A stretch of DNA of 64,000 nucleotides from Thamnaconus septentrionalis (taxonomy: Eukaryota > Chordata > Actinopteri > Tetraodontiformes > Monacanthidae). The DNA lies in assembly GCA_009823395.1 (NCBI GenBank), contig CM020505.1, positions 6,999,629 to 7,063,628 of the forward strand, written 5' to 3'. Positions 33,149 to 59,550 of this stretch are shown in pieces. Position numbers and translations under genes: made by a program. Below the pieces are notes generated by a model. That model searched no databases. It saw nothing but the letters and a program-made list of their open reading frames with translations, and had not been told where the DNA came from. Every line of letters begins with the position of its first letter. The first letter of the stretch is position 1.

Positions 33149-33849
33149 GTCTCGATCATACCCATTTTCACACTTTCACTTTAACTTTTTAGCTTCCTGC
33201 TAAAACAGAATCAATTTCCAAATAAAAATAATGCAGCTAAACTAAAAAAAAAATACTTGGTTAATAGTCACGAGTTTCCATATTAAAAAGAAAAAACATT
33301 TTTATATATTTTAGTAAACCTCTAGATTTAGACCTCCAGCCAAACGCGCTGCGGTCCTGACATCCAGCGCAAACACCTGCAGTTCTTTCCCTCACATCGC
33401 CACCAGGTGGCGGTCTACGCCACCGGAGCGCTAATGTCATAACATTACACGTCGTCGTCATCACTGACTGCCACGAGTAAACCGACCGCAGCACCACATT
33501 GGCTTGGGCCAAAAAATGTATTCTTCCGCCCGGTGAAAAGAAGACGTGCAACCTCAACAAAACAACCCTCTTCTCGTCATGACAATCACCGTGCGCACCA
33601 AACACTTGACAGATGGCATCCGCTAGCCCTCGGCTTCAAAGCCGCGCTTAGTGCGATCGGTTGCTAACCATAAGAGAACAAGCCTTGACGCGTTTTCATG
33701 AGCTAATGTGGTCGGGATGTGAGAGATGAAAGAGGCGAAGCCCTGCTAGCCAACACAATTAAATGTCCATGGGTTTAAAAAAAAAAAAAAGTAATCACCG
33801 TGCTGCACCTCTAAACCTCGTTAAAAGGCACGACTCGGGGTCTTACCCA

Positions 33850-34390
33850 TGGTCTCCGGAGGTTACTGGCATATCAAGGAAGGAGTCCTGGGCAAGAGGC
33901 AGACGATAAAACGCTCCGGCACGCTAGCGTTACTGTACGCTGGTGGTAAAGTTGAGCTCTTTGAGCGCCAGTCTGCGTCCGCGCTCCGCCGACGAACCTC
34001 TGGGATATGTCAGTGTAACCCTCCGCCTGCGGTAGATGTGCTGAGGCTGGAGCAGCCACCATTTTGCATGTCTAGTGTGTTCCTTCCTCCATTGCTAATA
34101 GAGACGATTCCAGCCCTTTTCTGGCATCACTGCGGGTAGTAAGTATATTACGAGACCGGCGCGTCGGCATAAAGCGTGTGAGCGAGTGACACGTCGATCA
34201 CAGTTCGTGTTTGTGTTGTAATGCTGTAGCCGCGGTACTACTAACATAGGAAGTCGCAGCCCCTCAGTGGAGCCACCGGGGTAGTGGCTGTCAGCAGCTC
34301 AGTTAGCCTACTTGCCCAACACGGTTAGCCTAGCTCCGATAGCCACCTGCAGGGCTAGGGACGAGTCCGAGGGGGTTTAATGTAAGTGGT
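33850..34390 (+). promoter_or_regulatory. CpG-rich start region and probable non-coding exon 1 of AP1G1
   Basis: CpG density is raised and a good splice donor (TTTAATG|TAAGTG class, near 34380) follows a stretch with no coding similarity. The AP1G1 ATG exon at 37628 begins with a splice acceptor (ttccag), so a non-coding exon upstream is required, as in mammals. Exact start unknown. Confidence 0.45.
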
Positions 34391-46294
<11,904 letters not shown>

Positions 46295-46591
46295 TGAGCT
46301 GCCCATCTTAAAATCCTCCCAACAAGGGAACTATGAACACTTTTTTTTTTTCCTTTCACCACCCACCTTTCTTAAAATGGATCCCTCCCCTGTGAAATCA
46401 CCGCAGCCTGCTGCCCTCCAGTCGCTTGGGAAGCAGCAAGCAGAGCATCTTAAACACAGGAGCAAAATATTGATGTTACAAAGGCCCTTCTGACGATTAA
46501 CTTTACCAATAATTGGAAAAAAGAAAAACATATCAATCAATGAACTTTTTCTCTTTTTTTGTTCATGATCTGTTTGCTTAGGACAACTGTT

Positions 46592-46593
46592 GA

Positions 46594-46659
<66 letters not shown>
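46592..46659 (+). repeat. (CT)n(CA)n compound microsatellite
   Basis: A short CT run passes directly into about 25 CA dinucleotides in the AP1G1 3' UTR. Confidence 0.92.
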
Positions 46660-46661
<2 letters not shown>

Positions 46662-49013
46662 GCACCTGCTGCCCTGCACCGTCACCATCCATGAAAGCAC
46701 ATATGCACACTTGTCCTGTGGTACATTGTGGTACATTTAAGCTTTCAAGCCTATGTAGAAAGAAAATGTTGCCGACTTTGGACACTGCAGTATCCTTGTA
46801 TTTTTGATTTATCATGACATTGACAATGAAAACACATAGACACCATTAATGTTCCTAATTGGCTTTGCACTCATGTTTTCAGCGCAAACTTCTGCACATA
46901 ATGCGTGATGTAACTTTCGAGTCATCCAGTGTCGTCAGACTTTCCCCATAGAGCTCTCCTGAAACCACTTCATCTGTAGAGCCAGTTTTCTATCTGTATG
47001 ATGACTGAACAGATGCTTGGAGGAAGTTATTATTTTTTTTTAGTATGGTTAAAATTCAGGCCTGAGAGATCTCTCAATAAGAAAAAAAAGGTTTAATTTG
47101 TGATGATGTTTAGTAATAAAACTGTTTCCGCGTCTGTGTCACAATCTAACTTTTAACTTATAAACATTTCACATTCATTTATCCTGGCATGGTCTTATAC
47201 ATTGAAATGAAGCTCGTTATGAATGTAGTTACACACACTGAATGCTTTTTCCTTTTTCTGCCGCTACCCAATCTGAATCTGTGCATGATCTGAGTTTCAC
47301 CTGCCTAGTCGTGTCTGTCTTCTGCCTTCTGGCCATACAGCAGCAGCAACAGTACAAACAAGAAGACATACATTTCATTTAATCAGCACAGCTGATCACA
47401 ATCACTGTATTGCATTTCCTAGCGGTTGCTTTGGATGGTTGTGACTGTCTTGATAGAGGCCTGGTTTTGATTAATCAATTTCAAGTGTGTTAAATGGCAG
47501 CCATTTTTTTAAAAACACATGTTCTGACCTCACAAACTAACTCCAATACAAAATAACATTTTTTCAGGCAACCACTGTGTAGCACAGTAGCAATTGTGCT
47601 CATCACATAATAAATTGTCAGTCTTTGTGCGTGCGTGTGCGCGTTGCTGTTCAGTATGACAGACATCCTCCAGCATGTGTGGCTCACATCATGTGATGTC
47701 TCAGATTGGGCAGGGATGTTCTCCATTAGTCTTTTTTTTTTCCCATGACTGTCTTTTTCTGATGAGGCTGTTCATCTTACTGGCACTATTTTGTGGAAGT
47801 TTGTTTTATTTCTGCAGTAAAATTATTTATGCCTGATATTAAAGTCATGTGCCTTTCTGACTTGGTGAGATAAAAGCCCCTGAACTCTGTAAAGTTCTGT
47901 ATGAGCTTTATTTTGAAAGCCTGCTTGTGTGCTGATTATGTTTTCAATCTGAAGGAAATGGTCCGGGTGGATTTAAATTGGTATATTGGTTCTTTTTTAC
48001 CTTTTTCTACTTCTGTCGTACCGTCATTATTATTTGCCACCCACTCAGTGATGATCATTGATGTCCACGAGCGTCTGTCTTACAAAGGCATTGACTGTGT
48101 GATCAGAATCAGTTCTCTCCCTACTGTGTCCTTCACCTTAATTCTAAAAAGCCTGTTGGTTCTTGTCGAAGGCTTGAAAAATGAAATCACGTCTGGAAAT
48201 CATGGCAGCTAATAGATGTAAACTTTTCACGACCTGGCATTAGATTTTCAACTAAAGTTAAAAATCATTATACCTCCCACTCCCACCCACCCCTTTAACA
48301 ATGTGTGCATATGGATCGTAGTGAGGTACTGTGAAGGGTTGTTCTGTGGTGACCGCTGTCCTTCTTTCTTTTCCTAATCAGAATTCGGGCCACTGTCAAA
48401 GACAGTTTTGCCTAATACCTCACATTGTTGCTAATTTTGAGTTGCAATAGTTTTACACTTTTTTTTTTTTTTCTTTAATGGATCACAGTCATGCGGAGCG
48501 TGTGCTTGAGAGAATGTCCTGGTGGTTCCTACGTCTAATTAATTACTGGGTCAGCAGGCCCTCAGTGGTTTGTTCTCCTCAGATGTTCAAACAGGCTGTA
48601 CACCTTTTTTCACTATGCTTCACTGTCTTCTAACTTCTGTGACCAAATGAGAGAAACTATTAGCTTTGAAAATATTTTTGAGGTATGACGTGTGTATATG
48701 GAGAAAATTATTTCAGTTAAACTTTTTTTTTTTCCCAGGGGGGCTTGTTGAAAAATGCTATATTGGCTTTTTCCTGTACATAATGAGGACTTTTACAATT
48801 GTGTCTCTTGTACTATCTTTCATCCTTTTTTTAGATGCCATTTTCTAAAAAAAAGAAAATCCAGTTATCCACATGTATATTGCCGAAATAGATCTAGTCA
48901 GCATCAGTCTATAAAGACTTGTCTGTATCATCACTCATACATTGTAAAAGATTTATGATCTGCTGCCTGTACATTGTATATAATTGTAAAACAAACGAAA
49001 GCTGATCAAATTA

Positions 49014-49019
49014 AATAAA
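49014..49019 (+). promoter_or_regulatory. Polyadenylation signal AATAAA of AP1G1
   Basis: A canonical hexamer follows a TGTA-containing AT-rich stretch (ACATTGTATATAATTGTA), the layout expected upstream of a cleavage site. Confidence 0.6.
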
Positions 49020-49036
49020 ACCCACATGAAGACGTA

Positions 49037-52000
49037 AAAGATTAACTAGAAAGTATAATTGTATGCATATATGTACAAAAATAGAATCATAAAGATGCAA
49101 TCGAACTGCATTTGGATGACTATTCTTCACAACTCATTACATGATTGGTTGTGTCATCTTAATTTCTCTTCCTTGACTGGTTGGTGAGTCGGCAGGCTGC
49201 TTGTTGGCGTCTTGACATTTTGAGACAGGCTCACTCTTGAGAAGCTGTAACAGAATCCACCGAAACAGATGTGTGAATGATGTACTGTACTACTGAGAAA
49301 TTAAAGCACAGTGCTGCACAGCAGCGACAGTGGCACTTTGCTTCATCTGCTCTCCTGCCCCTCAAATGCCTCGTGTGTATGCTAAGAAGCTCCTCTTCCC
49401 TCTGGCCTTCTGTGTAATTGAGTGTTCTGCACATTTGCAAATCTCATCTCTACCGGACATTGGAACAAATTCATTCTTAAAATTATTACCCACGGTCTTA
49501 GTATGTTAATGTCCCCCCCCAAAAAAAACAAAACAAAACTCTTTCTGCTATCTGATATTTTCCCAAGATGCGCCTCAACTAAGTGAAGTCCCCATTATAT
49601 AAGTACTGTTGGTCTGAGCCATGTCCTTTTGAGCAGTTCAGCACTTTATCTTGATGCCCCTTGTTTCTGCATGGCAAAACTTTGACCTCCGTGTTGCTGA
49701 CCGATGTCATGACAGATTGATCTGATCCTTCTCTTCAAACGCCGTGTTGCATGGCGAGGGTCCACGGGGGGTAGTCAACAGTTTTTGTTTTTCATTTGTT
49801 CTTTTTTTTTTTTTTTTTTTTATGAGCGCTGCAATCTGAGAAAAAAAAGTGTAACGGTGAATAGTCTCTTCAACATTACGTGCATGACCGCCACAAGGGG
49901 GAGTTGTACAAAACAGGAAGTTGGTCGGGAAAATTGCTGTCGTCCTTGTCTGAATGTCTTTTCTTGTCGTTTGTCATATTCAGCCAGTATGTACCCCTGT
50001 CAATCACGTTTTTTTTTTTTTTTTTTTAATTTCAATGAAGACACGAGTCATGGAATTATGCATGTACATTTGGAAATTAACCCAAAATGTGCTTTTTTTG
50101 ACACTGTAATTTAGAAGAAAAGAATGAGACAGAAACGACCCATCAGCTTTTTGGTCAACAATTTGCAGTCTTCTTGTGGGTGTGTTTGTGTGTGTATGGT
50201 TGTGCAAAAGAAGAGTGTAAGTGCAGACAGAATTTTAACTAGACACTTGTTTGTTTTGTTTTGTTTGTTGATTTTTGTTTTGTTTGTTTTTTGGGGGGTG
50301 TCTGCAGTTTCAGCTTTCAGCTTAGAGCCGCATGTGGAAACAAGTGTAAATAATGTCATTTCTACTCTTGACCTTTTGAAATGCAAACCCCAATGACAAC
50401 ATCTGTCAAACCAACTCCACACGTCTGTACTAACATGTCCAATAAGTTACAAAGTAGTGCTAGTCTAAAGACAGTGGTTAAATTGCATATTTGTCATTTG
50501 GATTTTTTTTTCTTAATGTTTGAATGAATTTGGCGTGTAAAGGGCTTGGATGAACATCTGAATTACACCCTTATTCACTCTCCCTGTCCATTCAAAACAT
50601 TGTATTTTGAAAACCAAGTCTAACCCCTCAGACGTGTCCTGACATTAAAATTGTGATTAACTGATTCATTTGGGGAAGGTGTAGGCATGAGGTTTTTTGT
50701 TTGTTTGTTTGTTTGTTTTTATTAATAGTCAACAGTCATGTTAAACCGAATCCCAGTTACATGGCTTCAAGGTGAGTGTGAATGTCTGACTGAAAGTATG
50801 AGCTGATGACTAAACATGAGAAGTTGTAAACTATTAAATGGGATATTTTCAATTTATGCTGTGTATTCTTGTCTTTGGGTTGGAGAAAATCATCAAGCAA
50901 ATAAAAAGTGAAATATAAAAAACTAGTTGATCCATGAACCATGTTTTCTTGATCTTTAAGTGTGGCTTAACTGTTTAAAAGGTATAATCGTGCAAACAGG
51001 AAAACAAGTGAAAAGGTTTTTTTTTTCCCACAAAAATATTCTTGATTATACAAAGACTAATCCAAAATTTAAAACTTGATTTTGAACCTAAATATTGTTT
51101 TGTTATTCTTTTGTTGAACAGTCTGCATTTAAAATATTTGAATGTCATAATTAAATGGTTTCTGAAAGGAATATTTTGGTAAGTTCAATTTTTTTTCCAC
51201 ACCTCTTAGGAATTTAATGAGCAGCCTAATGAATAAGTGAGAAATTGTTAAGGCTAACACATCCTCTCTCTATATGAAAATTTTTAATGGCTAAATGTAC
51301 TTCAAATAGGCCACTCTTCGGCTCACAAATGTGAATCTGACTCACAGGCCATGAACCTTACTGCACGTCACTGCCTTACTGCCACGATGCATCCTGCAAA
51401 TTCAACTGGTTTTCCTAAAAAATATATCATGTAAGATTTTCCTTAAAGAGGTTAGCTGAATTTTCAATGCATTGCCTTTCAGAGGGACCTTGACCTTTCA
51501 AAATTCTGTGGATGCAGGGTTGAGGTGGGGCTGAAATCACAGGTGCAATGCTGATGCAGGGCTACATACAGCGCATTGAAAAGCACAGGGAGGTTTGAGG
51601 GATTGGGCTGCATTTGATAATTGTGGGGCGTGGAGCATGCCATGTGTCACCTGTGTGTGAAAGTTAAGTCGACTGCCTGAATTAGCTCGCAGACACTATT
51701 TACTATGCCAAAATGAATGAAGAAACAAAACTCAAGCTCGGATATTAAACTCAACCTATACACAGAGAGCCAAAATGCAACGTGTTAGCAGAGTCAAGTT
51801 AGCATATGCTAACATCAATTGATTAGGAAATGGTGTCGCGGAAAGTGAAGGGTATATAAAGGTAAAGATACAGAAATTTAATTAGAATGCCAGTTTATTG
51901 AGTGATATTGGGCTATATTTATCAATGTAACCAATGTAATGAAAGTGCAAGAGAATTATTTTGCCACCGGCACACTTCAACAGGTGGGTATTTAACTCGC

Positions 52001-52359
52001 CAGTCAATGTCAAGCTAGCTCAGTTGACATTCTGGAGGTAGTATAGGCAACATGAAGAGATATTAGCGGGTTTAAATTGAAAAATTATACGTTTAATTTT
52101 ATACTATCATGGTATTTGGCAGTTTGTTTGCTATGCATGTCACCTTGCATGCATTTGACAGAATATGGAAAAACCAAGTTGGGGAAACGAGTTGCTAAAC
52201 CCATCTTCTGTCCACCAATGTTCAAATAATTTTTTTTCCATTTCTTGGTGATATTATGTATTATTATTATTTTCAATTTCCGCGCAATATTTAATTGCGC
52301 GAATTAAATACGAATAAGCATTTCATAAAAAAAAAAAAAAAAAAAAAAAAAAGGCGCTT
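49037..52359. other. Intergenic between AP1G1 and PHLPP2, nothing recognised
   Basis: The stretch is AT-rich with several T-runs (49801-49820, 50011-50027) and an A-run at 52328-52352. No exon, RNA gene or clear transposon termini were recognised. Confidence 0.5.
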
Positions 52360-52712
52360 TTAAAGTGGTTTGTGCCGGGGACACGCCCTACACAGACCGA
52401 CCACAAGCCGTTGGTTCATCGGTCGGGGGCAGCATCAAGTGGCCAAAGACGACCCTTAACATGGATGTGATGTCTCTCCCTCCCCGGAGAAGGGGCAGCG
52501 GCTGATGAATAATAAACAGTGCGAGCCCGCCCATTTAATGTTTATTTATCAGCTCTCCGGCAGGCCTCCCTATCTGACAAGAGTCAAATCCAGTCTGGAT
52601 ATGGCGTCGTTGCACAGGCACACGGTGGACATTCACCGCTCGTGGGGAAATCGCGGGTCGCGCACCGGGACGAGTCCCTCCGGGTTTGGTCACAGTTAGT
52701 GGGGGATTGTTC
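52360..52712 (+). promoter_or_regulatory. Probable promoter and 5' UTR of PHLPP2
   Basis: CpG-containing, GC-richer sequence starts directly after the A-run and continues into an ATG exon at 52713. The change of composition against the AT-rich 49-52.3 kb interval is sharp. Confidence 0.45.
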
Positions 52713-53170
52713 ATGGCGATGGAAGACGAGGACGTCAAGGCGGCGGCGGCGGCGGCAGCGGCAGCGGCAGCGGCGGCGACTCACACCCAAACGGGCAACA
52801 AGAAGGGAGGCGATGTGGAAGATAACGGCACTTGCATAGACAGGCAGCCGGACACGGTGATGTGCCAAGCGGGGCTGAATCGGACTGCGGGTCGCGGCAG
52901 CCGCAGTGGTCCCGGGGCTCACGCTGCATCGGGGATCCGTGTGCTAAAGGCAAGTCATGACCGGGGAAGGATTGTCTTGTGATGCAGTGGGTAATTCGTG
53001 CAACGCAAACTGCGCGGCAAATATCTCCACACTGGGTTCCATGTCAGGCGATTGTCTCCGGTTGCAGTGTGACGGTGATTTTAAACACGCCAAAGGTGCG
53101 CAGACACAGTGGGTATGGCCGATGAGTTATCTGTGGTTGATTGCCTTTTAGTGGAATGGATCAGTGGAAA

Positions 53171-53216
<46 letters not shown>

Positions 53217-56200
53217 ATACCCCTCATCTCAGCTGTGTCATTCAACTGATGTGTGGCTGCTGAGTGGAGGGGGATAGATAGGCAAAACATGTCACCTGGG
53301 CAAGTGAAGTAGCTCCTTTTCTGGTTTGAATTGGCCCCGCAGTATCTCTGCTGATATGTTCAGGCTGAGAAAAAAATCATTCACACATACGTCAGCATGA
53401 ATCGGAAACGATTCCTGCGGTTATTTATTGCAAGTCGCCTCAAGATAAAGGCCCAATTCACCTGGGACTGCAATGATTGCACCACCACTGTCCTCTATTC
53501 TTTGTCTGCCAGTTATAGATGATGATGATGATGATGATAGTTACTGCCATAGTAACAGGATAGTTTGCCTTGAGGTTACATGGAAATCTACTGCCAAATT
53601 TTAGTGAATAAAGTGCATGTGGCGATACAGTATGATCACTAAATCCGTTCATCCTCTGAATTGTGTACAGGATTTGGATAGAAATATGCATACTGATTAT
53701 TAAACCCAGATGACAAGAGAAAATGAAAAATGAAAAATAATTTCTTCAAAAGAGTTAGCAAAGTGAATCAAAATTTTGATTTCGCCTGAAAAAACTTCAT
53801 GCACTTGAAGGGCAAAACTTTTGGCCCCAATATAGCTCCGTGGAGCTCAAGTGTCAGAAGCAGCACCATTATAATCAACAGCCCATGTCGGAGTTGAGGT
53901 GAAAGAGCCTCAGCTCTCTGCATTGTATTGATTATTTTTATGCATTGACACATGGGGATGGAGAATTGCGTTGAGACCCTTGGCTCTTTCTCCTGCTCAT
54001 TTCGAAGCTCTCAGTGCTGCACGCACTGCAACTGGCGGTCCAGCGACAATTCATGAGTCACTGCACGAATTCTCTTTTGACATTTTCCAGCTAGACCCTC
54101 AGTATTATTCTTCAGCACTCTATCTGAAATGTCACACTGAGCAGCAAATTGCTCAAAGACTTTTGCAGGCTGTGCCCGTGACTGACAATCTATTATTTGG
54201 CCTCTAAATCAGCCGTTTTTCGTGTCATTTAAATTGAACTGAATAAGTCTCAGAAAAATTACACAAGACCTGGGCATAACTGGCAAACATACAGGTGCTT
54301 TACTGCGATTACATAAATTGACAATTCGTATCCATACTTGAAGTCCGTCGTCTGCAACAGCCAGCATATGCTGTTCTTCATGTGTGGGAAAGCTCTTAGG
54401 CTAACAGTGGCTGTCACATCGATTTTTATGTATCTGTTCTTAGGTTGCACATTGAAATGAAACTTTGTGTGTCAGCAGCGCAACATCAAGCGAAACGGGA
54501 GTCGGAGCTGCGTGACGAGGAAGACCAGGTTTGGGTCCCGTGAGCGGGACTGGCTTAAAGGGGACACCCAGCGGGGCTGTGTGTGTCTGTACGGTGGTGC
54601 AGTGGATCCCCAGCTACCTGCCCCCGGCCCGCAGGCCTCCTCCGCTCCCCAGACAGACCTTCAGCTGGTGCTCTGCTCCACCAGCACTACCGTGGAAGAG
54701 CTCTGTGCTCAGCGAAACGGCCAGGGACTGTATGTTCAGCTCCATGGAGACCTAGTCAGGTAAGCAATTACCATTAAAGTGTCATAAAAAAAAGTAGTTC
54801 AAAAACTCAAAAAGGTTGGGATTGTTGTTCAAGAACCAAGTGTTGTTTAGAAGGCCAGAACACTCAACATGCTGCTTATTCAAATTACAGAACAACGCAG
54901 ACTGGCAGTGAACCTGTAGGTATGAAAAGTTGGAGCTGCTCTGGTTTAGATTTATGTGTTTGACATAAATCTTACAAACAGAGGTCAGGGTTGAATTAGA
55001 TGCCTTTAATGAGGAGCAGAAGAAATAAGAACCCTGCGCCTGTACGGTGTATCTTGTGTTTTTGTTATGTATCATTGTCTTTGGTTTGATTATTGTTGCA
55101 CTGAACATACATGCAAAGCATACAAAACTGGTCAGTAAATCCAACTGTTCCACCTGGTATGTTAGTTTTTTTCCTTTCAGTACCACAGTGGGAGCAGGGC
55201 CATCAGTGCCGTCCACTGTTTATATCCAAAAGAACGAGCTTTTCCTTGGTGACTCTTAAGTGCCACCAGACCAGATTGGATAGGTTTTCCAGTGTGCTCA
55301 GGGTGTGCCGCAGGAGAACCTCTAGTGGGAGGCTCCTAGACATCTTAACTGACTCAGAGGAGCTGCAAACATGGACCTCCCAAATCAACAGGTTGTGTAC
55401 AGTAGAATGAGGCTCGCAGGATCAAGTTGTGTTTACTTGTGCCTTCATCCTGCAAGTTGGAACCATTTTCTTGACTTTTTGACAAATTAAACAGCTGTCA
55501 ATTGGTTCTGGAGTGCAGTAGTGACTCTTGTTTCTTGTTCATTTAGACTCATTATAGTCTGATTATTGGTTTTAAACCGAAAGCGGCTACTAAAGCCATT
55601 GAATTCATTCATGCAACTATGGCATTGATACGGTTTTGAATTTTGACAATATGTGTTAAAAACCTGATATTTTGATTAATGATTAGGGTACTAATGAAAA
55701 CAAATAAATGCTACTAATAAATACTTATACTACTTACAGTATTAGAAACAAGTTTTCACACACCCTTAAAATTCTACTCACTCTGCTCACTTATTGTCGT
55801 TAAATATTTGCCAGAGAGCAAGTATTTATTTTCTTGTGTGTGTTTCAAAAGGTTTGGCTGCATCAGAGGCGCAGAAAACAAATGGAAATTAGTTTGCTGT
55901 TTATTGTTAATGAGGCAAAACAGAAACACTAAATTCTTGTAGATCTGTGTTGCATGTGTTGCAGTCAAGACAAACAGTCAACAAAAATAACAAAAATAAA
56001 ACATATTTTTTTTCCACAGTGAATCTATTGCCTTATAAAACACATACAAAACACAGACAAAGAATAAAATGAACAAAGAGAATCATTTGGGATATCAATT
56101 ATGTTTTCCATGAGACACTTTAATGAGATCAGCCAGTATGAGTGTACAAATCGCTTCTTTTTTTATTTTATTTTTTTACCGTCATCATCAAATATGAAAA

Positions 56201-57268
56201 GTGAAAGTGCCTTTGCCTTTGCCGTCGTGGCAAGCAGCAATCTGTCAGCAGCTGAATAATAAGCATCTTCAAAGAAAGGATATTAAGTGTCAGGGTGGTT
56301 GTTTCAAGTGCAGATATTCATCATTTTTAGTACCAGGGAAACCATGACTGACCGTGTGCTTCACAGTGAAGTCCACACCACCCTCTACCCTGCCACTAAC
56401 TCCTCCTCCTACTGGGACAGGAGCTGTTGCCATGTGACATGTCGCAACTGTAACTTGTTCATAGGTGTGAATATGAGTGAAACAGGTTATTTTGTGTCTC
56501 TGTGACAAACTGGCAGCCCTGTAAGGGCGAAACCCGCCTTCACTTTAAAAGACCATCAGAGGCTACAGCAGCCGAAGAGGCTGAGTGCAGGATAAGCTGT
56601 GATAGTAAATAGTATGGATGGAATTCTAGACACCAAATATTGCCACAGGATTCCTAGTTCAATCTCTAACCATGGTTTATTGAGCTCGGCAGGTCTGTGT
56701 CATGTCAATGTGTTGAGTGAAGATGACATTCCTTTTATTTGTTTTATAAAAACAGAGCACACTCTGAAAATGTACGCACATTGAACACAAGAGCAAGCAA
56801 GAAAAGTGGTGTCATATTTCTTGTGGTTTCCTAATTAGGGAAATGCATTTGAAGCTTGTCAGAATTCTGATTCTGTATTTGTTGTGCGGCGTGCTGTGGT
56901 GTGCGCTCAGCTCTCTGCGATATAAAAAGAACTCTCTCCTTTTCCCTCTTTGCCCTGCAGGAGGCTGGAACCCTCCGAGTGTCCGCTCCAGATGGTGTAT
57001 GACTACCTGGCAGCTTTGGGCTATGCAGACCCTGTACGAGTGCAGCAAGAAGCGGCCAACTCAGACCTCAGCTGTTTGATTCGCTTCTACAGTGGTGAGT
57101 TCTCACTGAGCCTCGCTGACTGATCATTCCCAGTCTTCATCGTCTGATGCCGCCTGGTGTCATCTGGCTTGACTCCTCTGAAAACAGACCTGAAGGCCTG
57201 AAAACAGACTGCTGCCGCTTTCTAAACATTTTCCATCCTGTTTTCATCTCTTTTCATTTGAGTGTGTG

Positions 57269-57312
<44 letters not shown>

Positions 57313-58721
57313 TGTGTTTTATAAGGGCGAACTACCCTCCATCACGTGATTCCTTTTTATCTCTCGCTTGGTGTCAGCGTTCTGACATTCATTTGATCTC
57401 TCTTTACATCTCGCAAGACGCACTGAGGGCTGCGATCCTCTTTTTCAGCAGCGCTGAGATTACGGAGGAAATGGAAGCCTCACACGATGTCCCATCGTGC
57501 ATTTGCATCATTTTTAAAACAGATGAAATTGAAGTTCACTGCACCCAGGGTTGTAAGGAAGTGACAGAATCGCTTTGGAAACAACTCTGTAAGATTCTCT
57601 GTGTGTGAGCTGCATAACAGTGAGTGGTCTGGTTTGGGTATACTGAGTATACCCACTTATTTTTCAGTCAGCATTGCGTCTACCCACTTCCTACTGAAGG
57701 CTGCTCAATTAAGGCTTTGCAGATATATTAAAAAACAATTCTATCCCTCCAAGGGCCCGGCAACCTTGTAATAGTGAAGGGAATTCTGAGTGATGTGACC
57801 AGTTGAAGATGTAAGAGCTCAGTGAAAAAATTAATATAGGGATTTTTTTTCCAGTAGCAGTTGCATTTCAGTTAGTTACATCCACATAGCTTGGAACTGT
57901 GCAGCAAAGTGCCTTTATTAGTCTGCTTGTAGACGAAGATGAAACTTTGATCTCTTTTTAATAGAATCCAAGCTTATTGCGCCTGTTCCTTTGTGATCAG
58001 CGATCGCAGCAGCAGAATGGGCACGAAGGCTGCAACAACTAAATATAACAACGTGTCTCGGTGCAGCTAAAATCCTCCAGACTTCCTGTGTCTCTCCGAG
58101 ATTGAATCTGTGCATTGGTCCAGCGATGCTCATCCTCGGCAATTTAGGGATTTAGCGTTGAGGGTGAATGCTGGGCAACGTCCTGTAGTGTGGCCGCACT
58201 TTAATGAACCCGCCGATGTTCCTGCTGAGTTTGTGGAATTCCTCTTTTGGGTTAGAACGTTTCACAAGCTGCCTTGCCAGAGCATGAAAAGGATGGGGCT
58301 AACCACACATGCACTCAGATTCTCCCATATTAGGTTCACGAGCCTCAAGCACGTTGAAATCCAGAGTTTCCATGGTGAATTTAAAAAATACGAAAACCAG
58401 GAAATCTGACGCAATTATTATTCTTGTTCACCTGGAGAAAACTGATAAAAATTGAGGTTGACTATAAATAGAAACACATTTTTTGAATTTGTTTTTATTA
58501 GCCTTACATTTAGCTTCTTATGTAATTGTTTTGAAGTGCTGAAAACATCAACACTATGTTTCCTATATGACATAGTTCATGCTGTTTTTTAGTCCTTATT
58601 TGGTATATAGACATGATTTTAAAGCCTTATTGCAATCAATCATATGACCATTTTGGAGATGGGGAAAAAGGTTTTTGCTTAAATCAATTATCGATATAAG
58701 AAGTTTTATTTCTGCTTTATG

Positions 58722-58752
<31 letters not shown>

Positions 58753-59511
58753 TTTTTTAACCATTGCAGCTTTCTTTCTATGCACAATGGGTCATGCAGT
58801 TGAAATCTGTTCGTTTCGCTGTCAGTTTTGGCATCGCTGTGGCCTCACTCCTCCACACGGCCCTTGTGTCCAGTGAAGCTTTGCCTTGTTTTGCTCCCGG
58901 CTCAAATGAGGAGCGTTCTGATCTTGACCACTATCAGTAGTCAGGCCACACTGGTTTGTCCGGCCGGCCCCTCTGAGATTTCCTGTCTTCTTTTGTCAAC
59001 TCATGGGAAAGAGCCCGAGAACAGACTTGACCGTTTCCTAAACACTATTGACACACGGTCAGGATCTAGAGCACAACTTTATTTGCCCTTCTCTGGAGCT
59101 TCCACTGCTGCCTTCAGAAAACACTTTTCTTTTTCAATTTCACCTCACCACCACAGCAGCCGTTGGCTTAGAATTTGTCTTCCAGACATTTGAACACAGA
59201 AATGAAAGCTGACCGTCTGTTCTTTGGTTAAACCCCTCCGTGTCATTCCGGGCTTTCGTCTAAACACTGGTTTGTTTTGTTCTAATAATTCATTGACACG
59301 TGTACAATTTCAGGGTCTTTCAGGTTTGTGTGCGTGGGGAGCACATTTTCCTGCTCTTGCCTTTGTCTCCTGTATTGAGTCCGTTTTACCCAAGGCTGTT
59401 TTTTTGTGTGTCAAAGTGCCGTCCAGCAGGTCATTTATTAAACTCCATCATCCCTTTGTTTGTTTTGGAAACTCATGTTGAATCCTCTCCAACTTCCCAC
59501 TCCCTACACTG

Positions 59512-59550
<39 letters not shown>

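Larger units (their letters stand above)
46295..49036 (+). other. 3' UTR of AP1G1
   Basis: From the TGA at 46292-46294 to just past an AATAAA at 49014-49019 there is no competing gene. The 2.7 kb length is typical for this gene. It contains a (CT)n/(CA)n tract at about 46592-46659 and T-rich runs. Confidence 0.7.

Noticed and set aside
58110..59512. Run of open frames in PHLPP2 intron 3 as a possible gene
   Set aside because: The translations have no recognisable domains, poor composition and no consistent splice pattern.
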